64,000 bases of DNA from Kitasatospora fiedleri (GCF_948472415.1 NZ_OX419519.1:2542001-2606000), one strand, 5' to 3'; positions 18,998 to 28,244 are shown, counted from the first letter of the stretch. Numbers and translations are program-made. Notes: generated from the sequence alone by a model not told the origin.

Positions 18998-21166
18998 TCA
19001 CTGCGTCTTCTGGGACGGCGGCTGGTAGTCCTTGCCGACCACCAGCACCAGGTCCGCGTTCTGCGCGTCGGTGACCTTCTTCACCGCGGAGTCCGGCAGG
19101 CCCATGCTGGTGGCCAGGGTGAGGGCCGCCGACTGCTTGGCGTCGTCGGTGTAGCGGATCTCGGAGGTCGCCTGCTCGGTCGCCTTGGCGCTGGACGGCA
19201 GCGCGTCCATGCCCGCGTTGATCACCGCGACCTGCGCGGCGGCCACCGAGGTCTCGCTGCCGGAGGCGTTGACCACGGTGACGCGAGTGGAACCGCCGGT
19301 GCCCTTGGCGCTGCCGATGGCCCCGCCGAGGATCTCCTTCACCTGCTTGCCCGCGGTGGCGTCGTCCAGGGTGCCGTCGGGCTTGGTGGTGAGCACGGCG
19401 GTGGACAGGTGGCCGGCCTTCGCCTGCTTGGCCAGGTTGACCAGCACGCCGGCCAGCGCGCTCTCGGGGAGCGACGGGTCGGGGACCATGTTCATCCGGT
19501 GCACGTCGTCGGTGGCCTCCGCCATGGTGGTCGGCATGGCGTTGATCACCCCGGCCATCACCTGGCCGAACCGGGCGAGTTGGGCGTCCGGGGCCTCACC
19601 GGGCGCCTGCAGGGTCGCGTAGGCGACGGCGGCGTGCCCGCTCAGCAGGACGTCCTTGCCCGCCGGGGCGAGCACCTTGCCGTCCGCCTTGTTCCCCTCG
19701 CGCACCTCGGCGTTGGTGTCCACCTTGACGCCGCCGAGCTGGGTGACCAGCAGCAGCAGGTAGGGGGTGTCCAACCGCCAGGTGCCGGCCACCTTGGCGC
19801 CGAGCACCGCGGAGAGGCCGTCACGGGTGGCGGAGGCGCCGAGCTCCGACGGGGCCTTGCTCATCGTCGTGGTGGCGGAATCGCCGTTGCTGGGCAGTTG
19901 CAGGGCGTCCGGCAGCAGCAGCACGGTCGCCTTCCTGCCCCCCTCGTCGTCGACCAGCAGGGCGGTGGTGATCTTGCCCTGCGGGTCGTACAGGTGCACC
20001 ACGTTGACGTACCGGCCGCCGACCGCCGCGGCCGCGTCGTCCCCGCCGCCGAGCTTCCCGCTCCACCACAGGTAGCCCACCGTGCCGGACGCCAGCACCG
20101 CCACGACCACCAGCAGCGCGACCAGCCGGTTGCGCAGCCGCCGCCGGCGCTCGGCCCGCACCTCGCTGCGCGACTCGGCGAACTTCAGCCAGTCGATCGC
20201 GTCCTCGGACTCCTCCGTCTGCTCGTCGACGAAGCTGAACTCGCCCGTGGTGTACGAGTCCCCGCCCTTGGCCTGCGCCCGGGCCGCCGCCGCCCGGCCA
20301 CCGACCAGCTCGGACGGCTCCTCCGCCGACGCAGCCGTTCCGGTCGGCCCGACCGACCCGGCCGACCCGGCCGAGCCCGCCGCCCCCGGACGCGTCCGCG
20401 GCGGTACCACCCCGGCGGCCGCCCCCGCCACCGGGCTCCCCGGCGGCACCCCGCGCCCGGCCGCCCGGCCGGGCGCCCGCTCGGACCCGGGCCCGGAAGC
20501 CTGTCCGGGCACCTGCCCGGGGGCCTGCGTCGCGGTCGACTGCGGGTAGCGCCCCGACTCGGGCTGCTGCTGCCCGTAGGAGGGGTCGTAGGGCTGCTGC
20601 TGCCCGTACGCGTCCCCGCCCTGCTGACCGCCGCCCTGCCCCGGGTCGTCGAACTGCCCCTGGTAGCCGCCCTGTTCGAACCCCTGCGGCTCGTATCCAC
20701 CCTGCCCGTAACCGGCGGACTGCTCGTAGCCCTGCCCGGGGTACCCGGACTGCCCGTAGCCGCCCTGCCCGTACCCGGACTGCTCGTACCCGGACTGCTC
20801 GTAGCCCTGCGCCGGGTACCCGGGAGCGCCGGCCTGCTGCCCGCCGTCGCCGTATTCGCCGTACGCGGCCTGCGGGTACCCCCCGGGCTGCTGGTACTGG
20901 CTGCCGCCGTACTGGTCGTACTGACCGCCCTGCCCGTACGGCTGTTGCTGCGACGGCTGCTGCGCCTGCTGCCCGTACGGCTGCTGCTCGTAGCCCTCGT
21001 ACCCCTGCTGTTCGTAGTCCTGCTGCTCGTACCCCTGCTGTTCGTACCCCTGCTGCGGGTAGTACCCGGGCTGCTGCTGTTGCGGCGACGGCTGCTGCTG
21101 GGGGTGGGGCGGGCGGGGCTGGGGGTGCTGGCCGAACCAGTTCTGGTCGTCGGACGTTCCGGTCAC
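18998..21166 (-). CDS. degenerate LCP-like/LytR_C membrane protein with Gln-Tyr-Gly-rich tail
   Basis: This 722-residue protein begins with about 190 residues of repeats such as YEQQGYEQQ and SGYGQGGYGQ, then a Pro/Ala-rich segment. One membrane span follows (about 346-368, VALLVVVAVLASGTVGYLWW). The outer part resembles an LCP (LytR-CpsA-Psr) domain in order: ALLVDDEGGRKATVLLLPDA, LLVTQLGGVKVD and LLSGHAAVAYATLQ. A LytR_C domain starts VTVVNASG. The Arg residues that LCP enzymes use to bind polyprenyl pyrophosphate seem absent (YATLQ where YVRSR is usual), so ligase activity is doubtful. GTG at 21166 has GGGAGG upstream. It is 19 bases from nadD, likely one operon. Confidence 0.75.
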   Translation of the reverse strand: MTGTSDDQNWFGQHPQPRPPHPQQQPSPQQQQPGYYPQQGYEQQGYEQQDYEQQGYEGYEQQPYGQQAQQPSQQQPYGQGGQYDQYGGSQYQQPGGYPQAAYGEYGDGGQQAGAPGYPAQGYEQSGYEQSGYGQGGYGQSGYPGQGYEQSAGYGQGGYEPQGFEQGGYQGQFDDPGQGGGQQGGDAYGQQQPYDPSYGQQQPESGRYPQSTATQAPGQVPGQASGPGSERAPGRAAGRGVPPGSPVAGAAAGVVPPRTRPGAAGSAGSAGSVGPTGTAASAEEPSELVGGRAAAARAQAKGGDSYTTGEFSFVDEQTEESEDAIDWLKFAESRSEVRAERRRRLRNRLVALLVVVAVLASGTVGYLWWSGKLGGGDDAAAAVGGRYVNVVHLYDPQGKITTALLVDDEGGRKATVLLLPDALQLPSNGDSATTTMSKAPSELGASATRDGLSAVLGAKVAGTWRLDTPYLLLLVTQLGGVKVDTNAEVREGNKADGKVLAPAGKDVLLSGHAAVAYATLQAPGEAPDAQLARFGQVMAGVINAMPTTMAEATDDVHRMNMVPDPSLPESALAGVLVNLAKQAKAGHLSTAVLTTKPDGTLDDATAGKQVKEILGGAIGSAKGTGGSTRVTVVNASGSETSVAAAQVAVINAGMDALPSSAKATEQATSEIRYTDDAKQSAALTLATSMGLPDSAVKKVTDAQNADLVLVVGKDYQPPSQKTQ
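20535..21130 (-). repeat. Gln/Tyr/Gly-coding low-complexity repeats
   Basis: The DNA is a run of related units coding for GYEQQ and GYGQ, for example CTGCTGTTCGTACCC-like blocks near 21000-21065. Imperfect trinucleotide-scale variation suggests expansion by slippage. Confidence 0.6.
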
Positions 21167-21185
21167 GTCGTCCCTCCCGGGGGCA

Positions 21186-22013
21186 TCAAGGCCGGGCCGA
21201 CGCGTACAGCGCCCGCTTGTGGATGTATCGGACCACGCCGTCCGGCACCAGGTACCAGATGGGTTCGCCCTTGGCGACGCGCACCCGGCAGTCGGTGGAG
21301 GAGATGGCGAGTGCGGGCACCTCGACCAGCGAGACGCCGCCGACCGGCAGGCCGGTGTCGGAGAGAGTATGGCCCGGCCTGGTGCAGCCGATGAAGTGCG
21401 CGAGGTCGAAGAGTTCCTCGGAGGAGCGCCAGGAGATGATCTGGGCGAGGGCGTCGGCGCCGGTGATGAAGAAGAGCTCGGCGTCGGGGTGGAGGCCGCG
21501 CAGCTCGCGCAGGGTGTCGACGGTGTAGGTGGGGCCGTTGCGGTCGATGTCGATCCGGCTGACCGAGAACTGGGGGTTCTCGGCGGTGGCGATCACCGTC
21601 ATCAGGTAGCGGTCCTCGGCCGGCGAGACCTGCCGGTCGGACTTCTGCCAGGGCTTCCCGGTGGGGACGAAGATCACCTCGTCCAGCTGGAAGGCGCTCG
21701 CCACCTCGCTGGCGGCGACCAGGTGGCCGTGGTGGATGGGGTCGAAGGTGCCGCCCATCACGCCCAGTCGCCGCCTGCGCGGAGCGTCTCCCGGCACCCG
21801 TGCGTCCACGGCCGGTGCGCCCACGGGCGACGTGTCCACGGACGACGTGTCCACGGCCAGGGTGCCCGCAGCCGGTGTGCCCACGGCCGGTGTGCCCACG
21901 GCCGGAGCGTTCGTCGCGGGAGCGTCCACCGCCGGAGCGTCAGCTGCCGGGGTGCCTGGCGCGGAGGTGCCCGGCGCCACGTTCGTCCCGGAGGTCTCGA
22001 CCTGCTCTCTCAT
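21186..22013 (-). CDS. nadD: nicotinate-nucleotide adenylyltransferase
   Basis: This 275-residue protein carries the nucleotidyltransferase motif [12 protein letters not shown] at 87-98 and the C-terminal ISSTDCR motif. It transfers AMP from ATP to nicotinate mononucleotide in NAD synthesis. The core (about 190 residues) is of normal length. It is preceded by an unusual 80-residue Ala/Pro/Thr/Val/Asp-rich tail encoded by short tandem DNA repeats. ATG at 22013 was chosen because AAGGTG lies upstream; a GTG about 78 bases further up lacks a good site. It is probably co-transcribed with the LCP-like gene. Confidence 0.93.
   Translation of the reverse strand: MREQVETSGTNVAPGTSAPGTPAADAPAVDAPATNAPAVGTPAVGTPAAGTLAVDTSSVDTSPVGAPAVDARVPGDAPRRRRLGVMGGTFDPIHHGHLVAASEVASAFQLDEVIFVPTGKPWQKSDRQVSPAEDRYLMTVIATAENPQFSVSRIDIDRNGPTYTVDTLRELRGLHPDAELFFITGADALAQIISWRSSEELFDLAHFIGCTRPGHTLSDTGLPVGGVSLVEVPALAISSTDCRVRVAKGEPIWYLVPDGVVRYIHKRALYASARP
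21871..21900. repeat. 15-bp exact tandem repeat in nadD N-terminal tail
   Basis: GCCGGTGTGCCCACG is present twice head to tail (21871-21885 and 21886-21900). Further degenerate relatives lie from about 21800 to 21955. In the protein this reads as the AVGTP repeats. Confidence 0.7.
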
Positions 22014-22138
22014 GGCGCCACACCTTACGCGACCCGGATGTCCCGGCGATTCCGCCCGTCGACGGGCCCCCGCAGCACCGCGCTCCGCCACCCCGGGGCC
22101 GCGGACGCGCGGCGGACGGGGCGGCGGTGCGACCGGGG

Positions 22139-22288
22139 TCAGCGGTCGCGGTTGAAGCGGGTGGTGATGAACAGCAGGAGCAGCAGGATGAACAGCGCCG
22201 CGCCACCCGTCAGCAGGGGGTTGAGGCTGTCGTGGTTACCGCCCTCCTCGGCGAGGTGGACGATGGCGGGCAGGGCAGCAGGGCTCAT
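22139..22288 (-). CDS. small single-span membrane protein, function unknown
   Basis: The 49-residue protein begins [20 protein letters not shown]. It has one strongly hydrophobic helix ([14 protein letters not shown], about 30-43) and ends with basic RFNRDR, so it is probably N-out, C-in. The ATG at 22288 is preceded by a GAAGG-type site. The gene sits just upstream of nadD on the same strand. No family is recognised. Confidence 0.65.
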   Translation of the reverse strand: MSPAALPAIVHLAEEGGNHDSLNPLLTGGAALFILLLLLFITTRFNRDR

Positions 22289-22667
22289 GATCGGCGGGAC
22301 CTTCTCGGCTCGGTGTGAGGACCAGGCGGTCACGGACCGTACGGCCCGCGCGCTCATCGTACGGGGGCCCGACACGCAACCGCGCGGCGGCCCACCGCGT
22401 CTGACCACCCGTGAACCGTCGTCCGGTCGGCGGCGCGCCGACCGCGCCGGGAACGGGCGTCCGGAAGGCCCGGCGCCCACGGCCCGCCCGGCGCCCACGG
22501 CCCGCCCGGCGCTCCGACCAGCCTTGCGGCCGGTCTCCCGACAGCCCCGACAACCCGGGCGGCCCGACGACCCGGGCCCGAACCCGGCGCCGGGGCAGTC
22601 CGGTCAGCCCAAGGCCAGGTCGACCCAAGGCCAGGTCAGTCCAAGGTCAGGCCGGCCCAAGGTCAGC
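22289..22667. other. non-coding gap with tandem repeats
   Basis: No gene is supported in this 379-bp stretch. A roughly 19-bp unit containing GGCGCCCACGGCCCGCCC occurs twice near 22477-22515. A four-unit 16-bp array occupies the right end (22608-22671). Confidence 0.45.
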
Positions 22668-22671
22668 TCAG
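22608..22671. repeat. 16-bp tandem repeat, four units
   Basis: The units start at 22608, 22624, 22640 and 22656. Units 1-2 differ only in their last two bases, and units 3-4 carry two to five further changes. The consensus is CCCAAGGYCAGGTCAG. The array ends across the stop codon of the next gene. Confidence 0.75.
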
Positions 22672-22895
22672 CTCAGGTCGTCGGCCGTGCGCCCGGTCGC
22701 CCCGGTCCGCTCGGCCTCGCCGGCGGACTCCCGGGCCGCGTCGCGCTTCGCGCCGTCGCGGTTCGCCCGGGCCAGCGCCCACACCATCAGGCCGACTCCG
22801 ACGAAGGAGGCGATCAGGATGAACCGCAGGAACAGACCGGGGCCGTTCTCGGTGGAGATCGGTCCGGCGAGCTGGACCAGGTCGGCAGAGGTCAT
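22668..22895 (-). CDS. small single-span membrane protein with charged tail
   Basis: The 75-residue protein begins MTSADLVQLAGPISTENGPG. It has one membrane helix (LFLRFILIASFVGVGLMVWAL, 21-41) and a hydrophilic Arg/Glu/Ala C-terminal tail. ATG at 22895 has AAGGAG eight to nine bases upstream. It is divergent from the M48 peptidase gene and resembles the 49-residue neighbour only in general layout. The function is unknown. Confidence 0.7.
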   Translation of the reverse strand: MTSADLVQLAGPISTENGPGLFLRFILIASFVGVGLMVWALARANRDGAKRDAARESAGEAERTGATGRTADDLS

Positions 22896-22981
22896 CACGG
22901 GGCTCCTTGTTCGGTACGGCAGAGCCAGCGTAGTCCCGTTTACCGCCGCCCCGGCCCGGCACCCCCGGAGTGTCCCCGAGC

Positions 22982-23014
22982 GGACGGGCAGTGGACGGGC
23001 AGTGGACGGGCAAC
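22982..23014. repeat. 11-bp tandem repeat, three units
   Basis: GGACGGGCAGT occurs at 22982 and 22993, with GGACGGGCAAC at 23004. It lies between divergent genes, upstream of the M48 peptidase gene. Confidence 0.65.
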
Positions 23015-23178
23015 AGCCCGGAAGCGGCCGGGAAGGCCCGTCCCCGCCCTCCCCGGCCGCGACGCGGGCGGCGTAGCGTGACCGCGGGGACGAGTACGGA
23101 CACACCGACGTTGAAGTGGAAAGCAGCGGGGGCCGGCCACAGGTGCCGGTGCCGGCGTCGATCCAGGAGAGGTACTCA

Positions 23179-24258
23179 ATGACCGACATGACCAAGGGTT
23201 CCGCGCCGAGCCGCCGCCGCCAGCGCTTCCCGGACATCTCCACCCGGGCCTGGGAGCACCCGGCGGACCGCTCGGGGCTGGTGGCGCTGCGCAAGCTCTC
23301 CGGTTTCGACGACGTCCTGAAGAAGCTGGCCGGCCTGGTGTCGGAGCGCAGCGTGCGCCTGCTGTTCCTGGCCACCGCGGTCAAGACGTCGGAGCGTCAG
23401 TTCCCGGAGCTGTACGACATGGTCCGCGACGCCGCGTACGTGCTGGACCTGGAGAAGGTCCCGGAGCTGTACGTCTCCCAGGACCCGAAGGTCAACGCGT
23501 ACTGCATCGGCATGGAGACCCCGGTGATCGTGGTCACCACCGGGCTGGTCGAGCTGATGGACGAGGAGGAGCTGCGGGCGGTGATCGGCCACGAGGTCGG
23601 CCACGCGATGTCCGGGCACGCCGTCTACCGGACGATGCTGATGATCCTCACCAACCTGGCGGCCCGGATCGGCTGGATACCGCTGGGCAACCTGGCGATC
23701 ACCGCGCTGATCACCGCGCTCAAGGAGTGGTTCCGCAAGGCGGAGCTGTCCAGCGACCGGGCCGGCCTGCTGGCCGGTCAGGACCTGCAGGCGTCGATGC
23801 GGTCGCTGATGAAGCTGGCCGGCGGCGCGCACCTGGCGGAGATGAACGTGGACGCGTTCCTGGAGCAGGCCGCGGAGTACGACAAGGCCGGTGACCTGCG
23901 CGACAGCGTGCTGAAGCTGCTCCAGGTGCTGCCGCAGTCCCACCCCTTCGCGGTGACCCGGGTGGCCCAGCTGAAGAAGTGGGCGGAGAGCGAGGAGTAC
24001 CGCTCGATCCTGGCCGGGGCGTACCCGCGCCGCGGTGACGACCCGGAGACCTCGGTCGGCGCGCAGTGGAAGGCCGCCGCCGAGTCGTACTCGCAGTCGG
24101 TGAAGGAGAGCAAGGACCCGCTGATGGGCCTGCTGCGCGACCTGGGCAACGGCGTCGGCACGGTCGGCGGCAAGCTCCGCGACACCTTCGCGGGCGCCGG
24201 CCGCGGCAACGGCGGCGGCAACGGCGGCGGTACCAAGGACGGCGAGCCGCAGGACTGA
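23179..24258 (+). CDS. M48-family zinc metallopeptidase
   Basis: This 359-residue protein has the HExxH zinc motif HEVGH at 138-142, and the third ligand is probably E189 in ELSSDRAG. A hydrophobic segment (about 153-183) between them may be membrane-associated. The first 100 residues carry VKTSERQFPELYDMV, typical of M48 proteins. Unlike classical HtpX, no N-terminal membrane spans precede the protease domain. The C-terminus is Gly/Asn-rich and probably disordered. ATG at 23179 has GGAGAGG upstream. It is likely an intracellular or membrane-peripheral quality-control protease. Confidence 0.88.
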   Translation: MTDMTKGSAPSRRRQRFPDISTRAWEHPADRSGLVALRKLSGFDDVLKKLAGLVSERSVRLLFLATAVKTSERQFPELYDMVRDAAYVLDLEKVPELYVSQDPKVNAYCIGMETPVIVVTTGLVELMDEEELRAVIGHEVGHAMSGHAVYRTMLMILTNLAARIGWIPLGNLAITALITALKEWFRKAELSSDRAGLLAGQDLQASMRSLMKLAGGAHLAEMNVDAFLEQAAEYDKAGDLRDSVLKLLQVLPQSHPFAVTRVAQLKKWAESEEYRSILAGAYPRRGDDPETSVGAQWKAAAESYSQSVKESKDPLMGLLRDLGNGVGTVGGKLRDTFAGAGRGNGGGNGGGTKDGEPQD

Positions 24259-24291
24259 CCGGACTGATCCGACGACTGCCCGGCCAGCCGA

Positions 24292-24319
24292 CTGAACCCT
24301 CGTGCACCGGCCGGTTCAG
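24292..24319. terminator. weak hairpin between convergent genes
   Basis: CTGAACC (24292-24298) can pair with GGTTCAG (24313-24319) in the 66-bp gap between the M48 gene and the next convergent gene. Confidence 0.35.
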
Positions 24320-24324
24320 CAGGT

Positions 24325-25383
24325 TCAGCCGGTGATCGGCCCGAGCACCCCGCAGGACTGCCAGGCCGGCCGCCCGTGGTCGGTCGGGTCGACGACCGGC
24401 GGGGTGCTCGGGCGGACGCCCGCCGCGGTGGCCAGGATCGGCTGCAGGTAGTCGCTCTGCCCGGCCGTGCAGGAGCTGGGCCCGGCCTGCACGGCGGCGT
24501 CGACCACCCGCAGCCGGCCGATGTCCAGGTCGGCCCGGTCGATGTCGATGCGCACCGCCCGGCGCACCGCGTACAGGGTGACCGACGGGTCGCTGGTGGT
24601 GCCGGCCGGGCGCAGCGCGTACACCAGGGTGTGGTCGGTGGTGACCTGCAGGGTGTCGCCGTCGAGTTCGCCGATGTGGATGCTGCCGGCGGCCTTGACG
24701 GTGTCGGTGGCCAGCGCGACCTGCCCGGGGTCGAAGCGGACCATCCAGCCGGTGGCGTCGTGGTGCTGGTCGTCCCGGGGCGAGTTCGTGCTGTCGTCGT
24801 ACTGGGCGAGTTCGCCGGCCGTGAGCAGGTTGCGGACCTGCGCGGTTTCGTTGGCGGTCAGGGTGGCCGGGTTCAGCTCGGAGGCCACCAGGTAGTGCTG
24901 GACGGAGTCCAGGGCCCGCTGCACCTGGGAGCCGGTGAAGTGGGCGGTGGCGGTGGCGGTCGGCAGCCCGAGCCCGGCCGGACCGTCGGCGTACCCGGCG
25001 GGCAGTCCGGCGAACGGGTCGGCGTGGTCGGCGGCCGCGGTGACCGCCCCGGCCGGGGCGAGCGGGGTGAGGCTGACGCTCAGCTGGGTGCCGCTGGGCG
25101 GGGCGACCTCCCCGTGCGGGGAGCTGATCCCGAAGTAGACGGCCGCGGCGAACGCCAGCGCGACGACCAGCAGCAGGGCGATGGCCTGCCGGGGCACGGC
25201 GAGCCAACCCCAGCCGCGCGGCCGGGTGGCCCGGCCCGGGGCGCCCGACAGCCGCTCCTGCGCGGACAGCTCCTGGATCCGGGCAGCCCGGACGAACGAT
25301 TCGTCGAAGACGACGGACCGGAACTCGTCATCGTTGGAACCACCCTCGGGCGTGCCCCCAGGAGGCTCGCGCGGGTCACCCAT
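24325..25383 (-). CDS. membrane protein with VFDESFVR motif and large extracytoplasmic domain
   Basis: This 352-residue protein has a short cytoplasmic N-terminus carrying DDEFRSVVFDESFVRAARIQ (18-37). One membrane span follows (about 66-86, RQAIALLLVVALAFAAAVYFG), then about 265 extracytoplasmic residues. The outer part contains two Cys (SSCTAG and WQSCGV) that could form a disulfide. No enzyme motif is recognised. The neighbouring 220-residue protein shares the N-terminal motif, so the two are probably paralogues or partners. ATG at 25383 was taken as the start. Confidence 0.7.
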   Translation of the reverse strand: MGDPREPPGGTPEGGSNDDEFRSVVFDESFVRAARIQELSAQERLSGAPGRATRPRGWGWLAVPRQAIALLLVVALAFAAAVYFGISSPHGEVAPPSGTQLSVSLTPLAPAGAVTAAADHADPFAGLPAGYADGPAGLGLPTATATAHFTGSQVQRALDSVQHYLVASELNPATLTANETAQVRNLLTAGELAQYDDSTNSPRDDQHHDATGWMVRFDPGQVALATDTVKAAGSIHIGELDGDTLQVTTDHTLVYALRPAGTTSDPSVTLYAVRRAVRIDIDRADLDIGRLRVVDAAVQAGPSSCTAGQSDYLQPILATAAGVRPSTPPVVDPTDHGRPAWQSCGVLGPITG

Positions 25384-25468
25384 GACACCAGGGTAGACTC
25401 GCGGGCCGCTCGCGACGAGGGGGCGCGGGCAACGAGCGCGCGACGGTGCGTGATGCCCCCGAGGGGCG

Positions 25469-26131
25469 TCAGCCCACCGGGACGGCGGCCACCGCGGACG
25501 GCTGCACCGGCACCGCGGACGGAGCGCCCCCGGACGAGCCGGTCCCGGACGGGGCGGTCCCGGACGGGGCGCCGCTGTCCTTGGGCTGGCTGCTGCTGCC
25601 GCTGGTCGGCCGGGCCGGCGAGTCCTGCCCGGCCCCGCCGACGCCCCGGTACACCGCGGCGACCGACAGCGCGACCAGGCCGACGCCCATCACCAGGGCC
25701 AGCACCCAGGCCACCGGCCGGTGCCAGCGCTGCTGGGCGACCGTCCCGCCGCGCAGCGGGTCGAAGGCGCGGACCCGGGAGCGGCGGGTGCGCCGTTCCT
25801 GCCGGTCGCACCCGGACCACGGATCGGGGTAGAAGCGGTCCTCGTCGAGTCCGCCGGGCAGCGGGCGCAGCTCCAGCGGCAGCGCCTCGCTCCCACCGGC
25901 GAACTCGGCGAACTCGGCGGATTCGGTGAACTCGTAGCTCCGGGCCGCACCGGCCTGTTCCGGTTCGAGCCGGGCCTCGGCTGCGGCGAGCTGCCGCTCC
26001 CGGGCGCTCGGCTCGTGCACGGCGGCGGAGCGGACGAAGCTCTCGTCGAAGACCACGGTGGCGAACTCGTCGTCCGCACCACCGTGGTCGGCGCCGTCGG
26101 AGTACGGCGAGCCCCCCACATCCTCAGCCAC
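25469..26131 (-). CDS. membrane protein with VFDESFVR motif, function unknown
   Basis: In this 220-residue protein the cytoplasmic N-terminal region holds DDEFATVVFDESFVRSAAVH (20-39). An acidic EFAEF repeat and an Arg-rich stretch just before one membrane span (about 139-161) follow. The extracytoplasmic tail of about 60 residues is Ser/Gly/Pro-rich and disordered. It matches the gene downstream in the N-terminal motif but has no folded outer domain. It is 85 bases upstream of that gene on the same strand. Confidence 0.68.
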   Translation of the reverse strand: MAEDVGGSPYSDGADHGGADDEFATVVFDESFVRSAAVHEPSARERQLAAAEARLEPEQAGAARSYEFTESAEFAEFAGGSEALPLELRPLPGGLDEDRFYPDPWSGCDRQERRTRRSRVRAFDPLRGGTVAQQRWHRPVAWVLALVMGVGLVALSVAAVYRGVGGAGQDSPARPTSGSSSQPKDSGAPSGTAPSGTGSSGGAPSAVPVQPSAVAAVPVG

Positions 26132-26249
26132 GGATTCAATGTATTACCGGCCGGGGCTTTTGTCTGTGGGTCCCGCCGATCGGGTCCGGACGGGCTACGG
26201 CATTCGGCCGCGCGGGCCCCCACCGCCCCGCACGCCCCCTGCCGCGGGT

Positions 26250-27557
26250 TCAGCCGCCGACGGTCTGCCGGGCCTCGCCGCGCACGTGCCCGTCGCCGGT
26301 GACGATGTACTTGGTGCTGGTCAGCTCCGGCAGGCCCATCGGGCCGCGGGCGTGCAGCTTCTGGGTGGAGATGCCGATCTCCGCGCCGAAGCCGAACTCG
26401 CCGCCGTCGGTGAACCGGGTCGAGGCGTTGACGGCCACCGTGGTGGAGTCGACGAGCTGGGTGAAACGGCGGGCGGCCGGCTGCGAGCCGGTGACGATCG
26501 CCTCGGTGTGGCCCGAGGAGTAGCGGCGGATGTGCTCCACCGCGGCCTCCAGCGAGGGCACCACGGCGGCGGCCAGGTCGAGCGACAGGTACTCGGTCCC
26601 CCAGTCCTCCTCGGTCGCCGGGACGGCCGTCACCCCGGTGCCCTCGGCGGCCTTGAGCACCGCGTCGTCGCCGTGCACGGTGACGCCGGCCCCGGCCAGC
26701 GCGGCCAGCGCGAGCGGCAGGAAGGCGTCCGCGACGTCCTGGTGCACCAGCAGGGTCTCGGCCGAGTTGCAGACGCTGACCCGCTGCGCCTTGGAGTTCA
26801 GCAGCACGCCGACGGCCATCGCCAGGTCGGCCTGGGCGTCCACGTACACGTGGCAGTTGCCGGTGCCGGTCTCGATCACCGGGACGGTCGAGCCCTCGAC
26901 CACGGTGCGGATCAGCGAGGCGCCGCCGCGCGGGATCAGCACGTCGACCAGGCCGCGGGCGCGCATCAGCTCCTGCACCGACTCGCGGCTCTCGCCCGGC
27001 ACCAGCTGGATCACGTCGGCCGGCAGGCCCGCGCCGGCCACTGCCGCGCGCAGCACCTCCACCAGCGCGGTGTTGGAGCGGTACGCGGAGCCCGAGCCGC
27101 GCAGCAGCACCGCGTTGCCGGACTTCAGGCAGAGCGCGGCGGCGTCCACCGTGACGTTCGGCCGGGCCTCGTAGATGATGCCGACCACGCCCAGCGGGAC
27201 GCGGACCTGGCGCACGTCGAGGCCGTTGGGCAGGGTGTAGCCGCGGACCACCTCGCCCACCGGGTCGGGCAGGCCGACCACGCTGCGGACGTCGGCGGCG
27301 ATCGCGGCGATCCGCTCCCCGGTCAGCGTCAGGCGGTCGATCACCGACTCGGCGGTGCCGGCCGCGCGGGCCCGCTCGACGTCCTCCGCGTTGGCGGCGG
27401 TGATCTCGTCGGCCCGCTCGACCAGCGCGTCCGCGATCGCCAGCAGCGCGGCGTCCTTCACCGAGCGCGGCACTGGCGCCAGGGCGGCGGCCGCCGCCCG
27501 GGCACGGCGCGCGGCGGCGAGGACGGGGCTGTCGGCGGTGGCGGTGAGATCGCTCAT
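26250..27557 (-). CDS. proA: glutamate-5-semialdehyde dehydrogenase (gamma-glutamyl phosphate reductase)
   Basis: This 435-residue enzyme of the aldehyde dehydrogenase superfamily makes glutamate semialdehyde for proline synthesis using NADPH. The catalytic Cys lies in [14 protein letters not shown] near residue 262. The typical [17 protein letters not shown] and NSSTRF-like (NASTRFTDG) segments are present. ATG at 27557 ([11 protein letters not shown]) starts the conserved N-terminus; the ribosome binding site is weak. proB, the preceding pathway step, is nearby on the same strand, with one small gene between them. Confidence 0.96.
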   Translation of the reverse strand: MSDLTATADSPVLAAARRARAAAAALAPVPRSVKDAALLAIADALVERADEITAANAEDVERARAAGTAESVIDRLTLTGERIAAIAADVRSVVGLPDPVGEVVRGYTLPNGLDVRQVRVPLGVVGIIYEARPNVTVDAAALCLKSGNAVLLRGSGSAYRSNTALVEVLRAAVAGAGLPADVIQLVPGESRESVQELMRARGLVDVLIPRGGASLIRTVVEGSTVPVIETGTGNCHVYVDAQADLAMAVGVLLNSKAQRVSVCNSAETLLVHQDVADAFLPLALAALAGAGVTVHGDDAVLKAAEGTGVTAVPATEEDWGTEYLSLDLAAAVVPSLEAAVEHIRRYSSGHTEAIVTGSQPAARRFTQLVDSTTVAVNASTRFTDGGEFGFGAEIGISTQKLHARGPMGLPELTSTKYIVTGDGHVRGEARQTVGG

Positions 27558-27717
27558 GCCGCAAAGCCTAGCGAGCCGACCGCCCCGTTCCGGCGCGCAT
27601 TTCGCCCGCTGAGACGCCCGGCCCGGGAGCACGCCCCCGGTCGACCGCCCGGAAGCACGGCCCGGACCACGGCCCGGACCACGACCGGGGAGCCCGACCG
27701 GGAGCCGTCCGCCGGGG

Positions 27718-28164
27718 TCAGTACGGGTGCACCCCGCCGAGCTGCGGCGGCGGGGACCCGAAGCCCTCCGCGACCCGCTTGTGGTACGTCGGGCGGTCCA
27801 CCACCTCCAGGCCGACGATCTCCCAGGCCGGGAGCTTCGCGCTGGCCTTGTGCTCGCCCCACAGCCGCAGCGCGATCGCCGCCGCGTCGTGCAGGTCCCG
27901 CGCCTCCTCCCAGTAGCGGACCTCGGCGTGGTCCGCGGCGTACCGGGCGGTCAGGAAGAACGAGTGGTCGTGCGCCAGTTTCTCCAGTGCCGTCCGCAGT
28001 TCCGGCAGCGGTGTCGCCGCGCCCGCCACGCTCAGCACCACGTGCCACATCCGGGCCTGCTCGCGCGGGGCCTCCCGCTGCTCGACGTCCCGGCCGCCCT
28101 CGATGCTGGTGAGCCGCCGCTCGGGCCTCTGCCCCGGCAGCGCTTCCTCCCGCCTGCGAACCAC
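27718..28164 (-). CDS. conserved hypothetical protein between proB and proA
   Basis: The 148-residue protein has a charged N-terminal 38 residues followed by a compact domain starting [19 protein letters not shown]. That domain contains [30 protein letters not shown] and ends [13 protein letters not shown]. No catalytic motif is recognised. The GTG at 28164 has GGGAGG at good spacing; the internal ATG at 28050 is a weaker alternative. Its place in the proB-proA interval suggests co-transcription, not necessarily a role in proline synthesis. Confidence 0.65.
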   Translation of the reverse strand: MVRRREEALPGQRPERRLTSIEGGRDVEQREAPREQARMWHVVLSVAGAATPLPELRTALEKLAHDHSFFLTARYAADHAEVRYWEEARDLHDAAAIALRLWGEHKASAKLPAWEIVGLEVVDRPTYHKRVAEGFGSPPPQLGGVHPY

Positions 28165-28244
28165 CGGCGGCCTCCCATTCAGCGTGTCGCGCGGACCCCC
28201 CGGCCCGCTGCTCCCACCCCCCGTACCGGCCCCGCCGCCCGCGC

